Shown here in pieces: positions 62,620-64,000 of a DNA stretch of 64,000 nt. Position 1 is the stretch's first letter. Each line of letters begins with the position of its first letter. The stretch comes from Pedobacter hiemivivus. GTDB taxonomy: Bacteria > Bacteroidota > Bacteroidia > Sphingobacteriales > Sphingobacteriaceae. Where the stretch lies: positions 1-64,000 of the forward strand of contig NZ_SJSM01000023.1 of NCBI RefSeq assembly GCF_004331685.1, read 5' to 3'. The notes under the pieces were generated by a model that had not been told where the DNA came from, ran no database searches, and saw nothing but the letters and a program-made list of their open reading frames with translations. Made by a program: the position numbers and the translations under genes.

Positions 62620-63531
62620 ATGAAGATTTGTATTATAAATATTTTACTATTCATCACCTGCTTTGAATGTGGATTTGCGCAAAAGCCTGTTTTACTATAT
62701 CCTGATGGCGTACCAAATTCAAAAAAAACACCATCTGCCTACGTTGAGATCAATGAAAACAATAAGGTAGGCTTTGTAAGTATTCCAACCCTAACACCCT
62801 TTTTTCCTGAAAAGGCCAACGCTACTGGCGCCGCGGTTATCATTTGTCCGGGAGGTGGTTATGCTCGTTTAATGATCGACAATGAAGGTTATGATATCGC
62901 ACGGAAATTTAATGAAATAGGTGTTGCCGCATTTGTGCTGAAGTATCGCCTGCCAAGTGATGAGGTAATGGCCGATAAAACTATTGGACCGTTACAGGAT
63001 GCTCAACGGGCTATACAACTGGTTCGATTGCGATCAGCAGAATGGGGTATCAATCCGGCTAAGATTGGGATTGTCGGGTTTTCGGCAGGTGGACATCTGG
63101 CCTCAACTGCGGGAACTCATTTTGATCATTCTGTTATTGAAAATAGACTAAATGTCAATCTCCGACCCGATTTTATGATGCTGATCTATCCTGTGATCAG
63201 TTTTGGAGCAGTAGGACATCAGGGCTCCAAGCACAATCTGCTTGGAGCGGATCCTGATCAGAAATTAGTCGATCTGTATTCGAATGAAAAACAAGTTGGC
63301 AGCAATACGCCGATTACCTTCATTGTACAGTCGCAGGATGATAAGACTGTACCCGTTCAAAATAGCCTTTTGTTTTATAGTGCTTTAACAGAAGCCAAAG
63401 TAAAGGCCGAAATGGTGTTGTACGCAACTGGCGGACACGGTTTTGGCCTTTATAACAAAGCAACGAAAGATCAATGGTTTGATCATGCTACAAATTGGTT
63501 AAATGCCAATGGGTTTTTACAATCGTTTTAA
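62620..63531 (+). CDS. Secreted alpha/beta hydrolase (acetyl esterase-like)
   Basis: The 303-residue exported esterase has a signal peptide (about 5-20, ending CGFAQ). The oxyanion region is ICPGGGYARLM, the nucleophile Ser155 lies in GFSAGGHLAS, the acid is in QSQDDKTVPVQNS and the His in ATGGHGFGLY. FVLKYRLPS is typical of the BD-FAE/acetyl xylan esterase-like group found in glycan loci. It probably removes acetyl or other acyl groups so that lyase and hydrolases can act. It is 21 bases after the lyase gene. Confidence 0.82.
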   Translation: MKICIINILLFITCFECGFAQKPVLLYPDGVPNSKKTPSAYVEINENNKVGFVSIPTLTPFFPEKANATGAAVIICPGGGYARLMIDNEGYDIARKFNEIGVAAFVLKYRLPSDEVMADKTIGPLQDAQRAIQLVRLRSAEWGINPAKIGIVGFSAGGHLASTAGTHFDHSVIENRLNVNLRPDFMMLIYPVISFGAVGHQGSKHNLLGADPDQKLVDLYSNEKQVGSNTPITFIVQSQDDKTVPVQNSLLFYSALTEAKVKAEMVLYATGGHGFGLYNKATKDQWFDHATNWLNANGFLQSF

Positions 63532-63550
63532 ATTTAATAAGTAAAGAAAT

Positions 63551-64000
63551 ATGAAGATATTTAAGTGCCTTTTTATCGCATTCCTTTTTCCTGCATCAGC
63601 AGCGTTTTCTCAGTATAATCTTGTTATTGTCGGGGGTAATCCCGGGGGTATTATGTGTGCCATTTCTGCCGCTAAGCTGGGCAAAACTTCAGTTATTCTG
63701 GAGCGTACCGGCCATATAGGCGGCTTGCCGGCTAACGGGCTAGGTGCTACAGATATTGCTACAAGGGGTGCCACAACGGGCTTGTTTACGGATTTTACCG
63801 GGCGTATTAAAAAATACTATATTAAAAAATATGGGGAGAACTCTGAACAGGTGAAAATGTGCAGTGATGGTTATCACTTTGAGCCTTCCGTTGCTGAAAT
63901 GATATTCGAACAAATGCTTGCGGAACATAGCGACAAAATAAAAGTTTATAAAATGCGCCAGTTTGATGCTGAGGAGAAAAATGTAAGTACACAAAATAAC
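63551..64000 (+). CDS. FAD-dependent oxidoreductase, truncated by the window edge
   Basis: The first 150 codons are visible. A signal peptide (MKIFKCLFIAFLFPASAAFS) precedes an FAD-binding Rossmann motif, LVIVGGNPGGIMCAISAAKL, then VILERTGHIGGLPANGLGAT, typical of the FAD-dependent oxidoreductase family (PF12831) found in glycan loci. The C-terminal part lies outside. It is 20 bases after the esterase gene and in the same operon. The export signal on a flavoprotein is noteworthy, and the substrate is unknown. Confidence 0.75.
   Translation, partial: MKIFKCLFIAFLFPASAAFSQYNLVIVGGNPGGIMCAISAAKLGKTSVILERTGHIGGLPANGLGATDIATRGATTGLFTDFTGRIKKYYIKKYGENSEQVKMCSDGYHFEPSVAEMIFEQMLAEHSDKIKVYKMRQFDAEEKNVSTQNN

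Overview
The window looks like chromosomal DNA of a Bacteroidota bacterium, most likely a Pedobacter-like member of the Sphingobacteriaceae. The evidence is three SusC/SusD pairs each with its own ECF sigma factor and FecR anti-sigma factor, promoters of the Bacteroidota type (TTTG, a spacer of about 19 bases, then TAnnTTTG), no Shine-Dalgarno sites, and AT-rich intergenic DNA. The genus is an inference from protein style; no 16S gene is present.

Layout. (a) 1-8.7 kb is a loose accessory or housekeeping mix: a truncated gene at the edge, an alpha/beta hydrolase, a rhomboid-protease pseudogene, MepB, an Rpn/PD-(D/E)XK protein, a nucleotidyltransferase-HEPN protein, a MutS-type ATPase, a proline-rich DUF6515-like secreted protein, a small HTH-like protein and an uncharacterised protein with kinase-like motifs. 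Two very small putative RNA genes (3614 and 7508) lie here. (b) 8.8-9.8 kb holds a luciferase-like monooxygenase. (c) 9.9-20.5 kb is SusC/D locus 1: sigma, FecR, SusC, SusD, a DUF5018-like lipoprotein and a GHL10-type glycosidase lipoprotein. (d) 20.6-31.4 kb is core metabolism: PAP2 phosphatase, alcohol dehydrogenase, 2OG-Fe(II) oxygenase, dGTPase, PepD, CysE-CysM, an EnvC-like protein, TruC, DnaA and tRNA-Glu. (e) 31.6-39.8 kb holds a lone CheB methylesterase, a broken HxlR/azoreductase pair around an intact palindromic operator, small proteins, an LpxL-like acyltransferase, an outer-membrane barrel and a LytS/LytTR two-component system. (f) 39.9-50.4 kb is SusC/D locus 2: sigma, FecR, SusC, SusD, DUF4843, PKD-like and TlpA, with no carbohydrate enzyme. 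(g) 50.5-64 kb is SusC/D locus 3: divergent sigma, FecR, SusC, SusD, GH79, GH88, PL8, an esterase and a truncated FAD oxidoreductase. This is a utilisation locus for a uronic-acid polysaccharide of hyaluronan, chondroitin or xanthan type.

How it works together. In each SusC/D locus the SusC protein carries an N-terminal STN domain. It should bind the periplasmic part of FecR when substrate is present and release the cognate sigma factor, which would then switch on the susC operon. In locus 3 the lyase would cut the polymer, GH88 would remove the unsaturated uronate, GH79 would remove beta-glucuronate, and the esterase would remove acyl groups.

The most unusual signals are: two candidate tiny RNAs with an identical 14-base 5' end, one of which is perfectly complementary over 14 bases to the sequence just upstream of cysE; parallel inactivation of an HxlR regulator and the azoreductase it faces; a hairpin with an 11-base-pair stem in all three fecR-susC gaps; a start-region block shared by two susC genes but read in different frames; a perfect hairpin that places the dnaA stop codon in its loop; and a Sphingobacteria-type hypothetical protein with the residue pattern of a protein-kinase fold.
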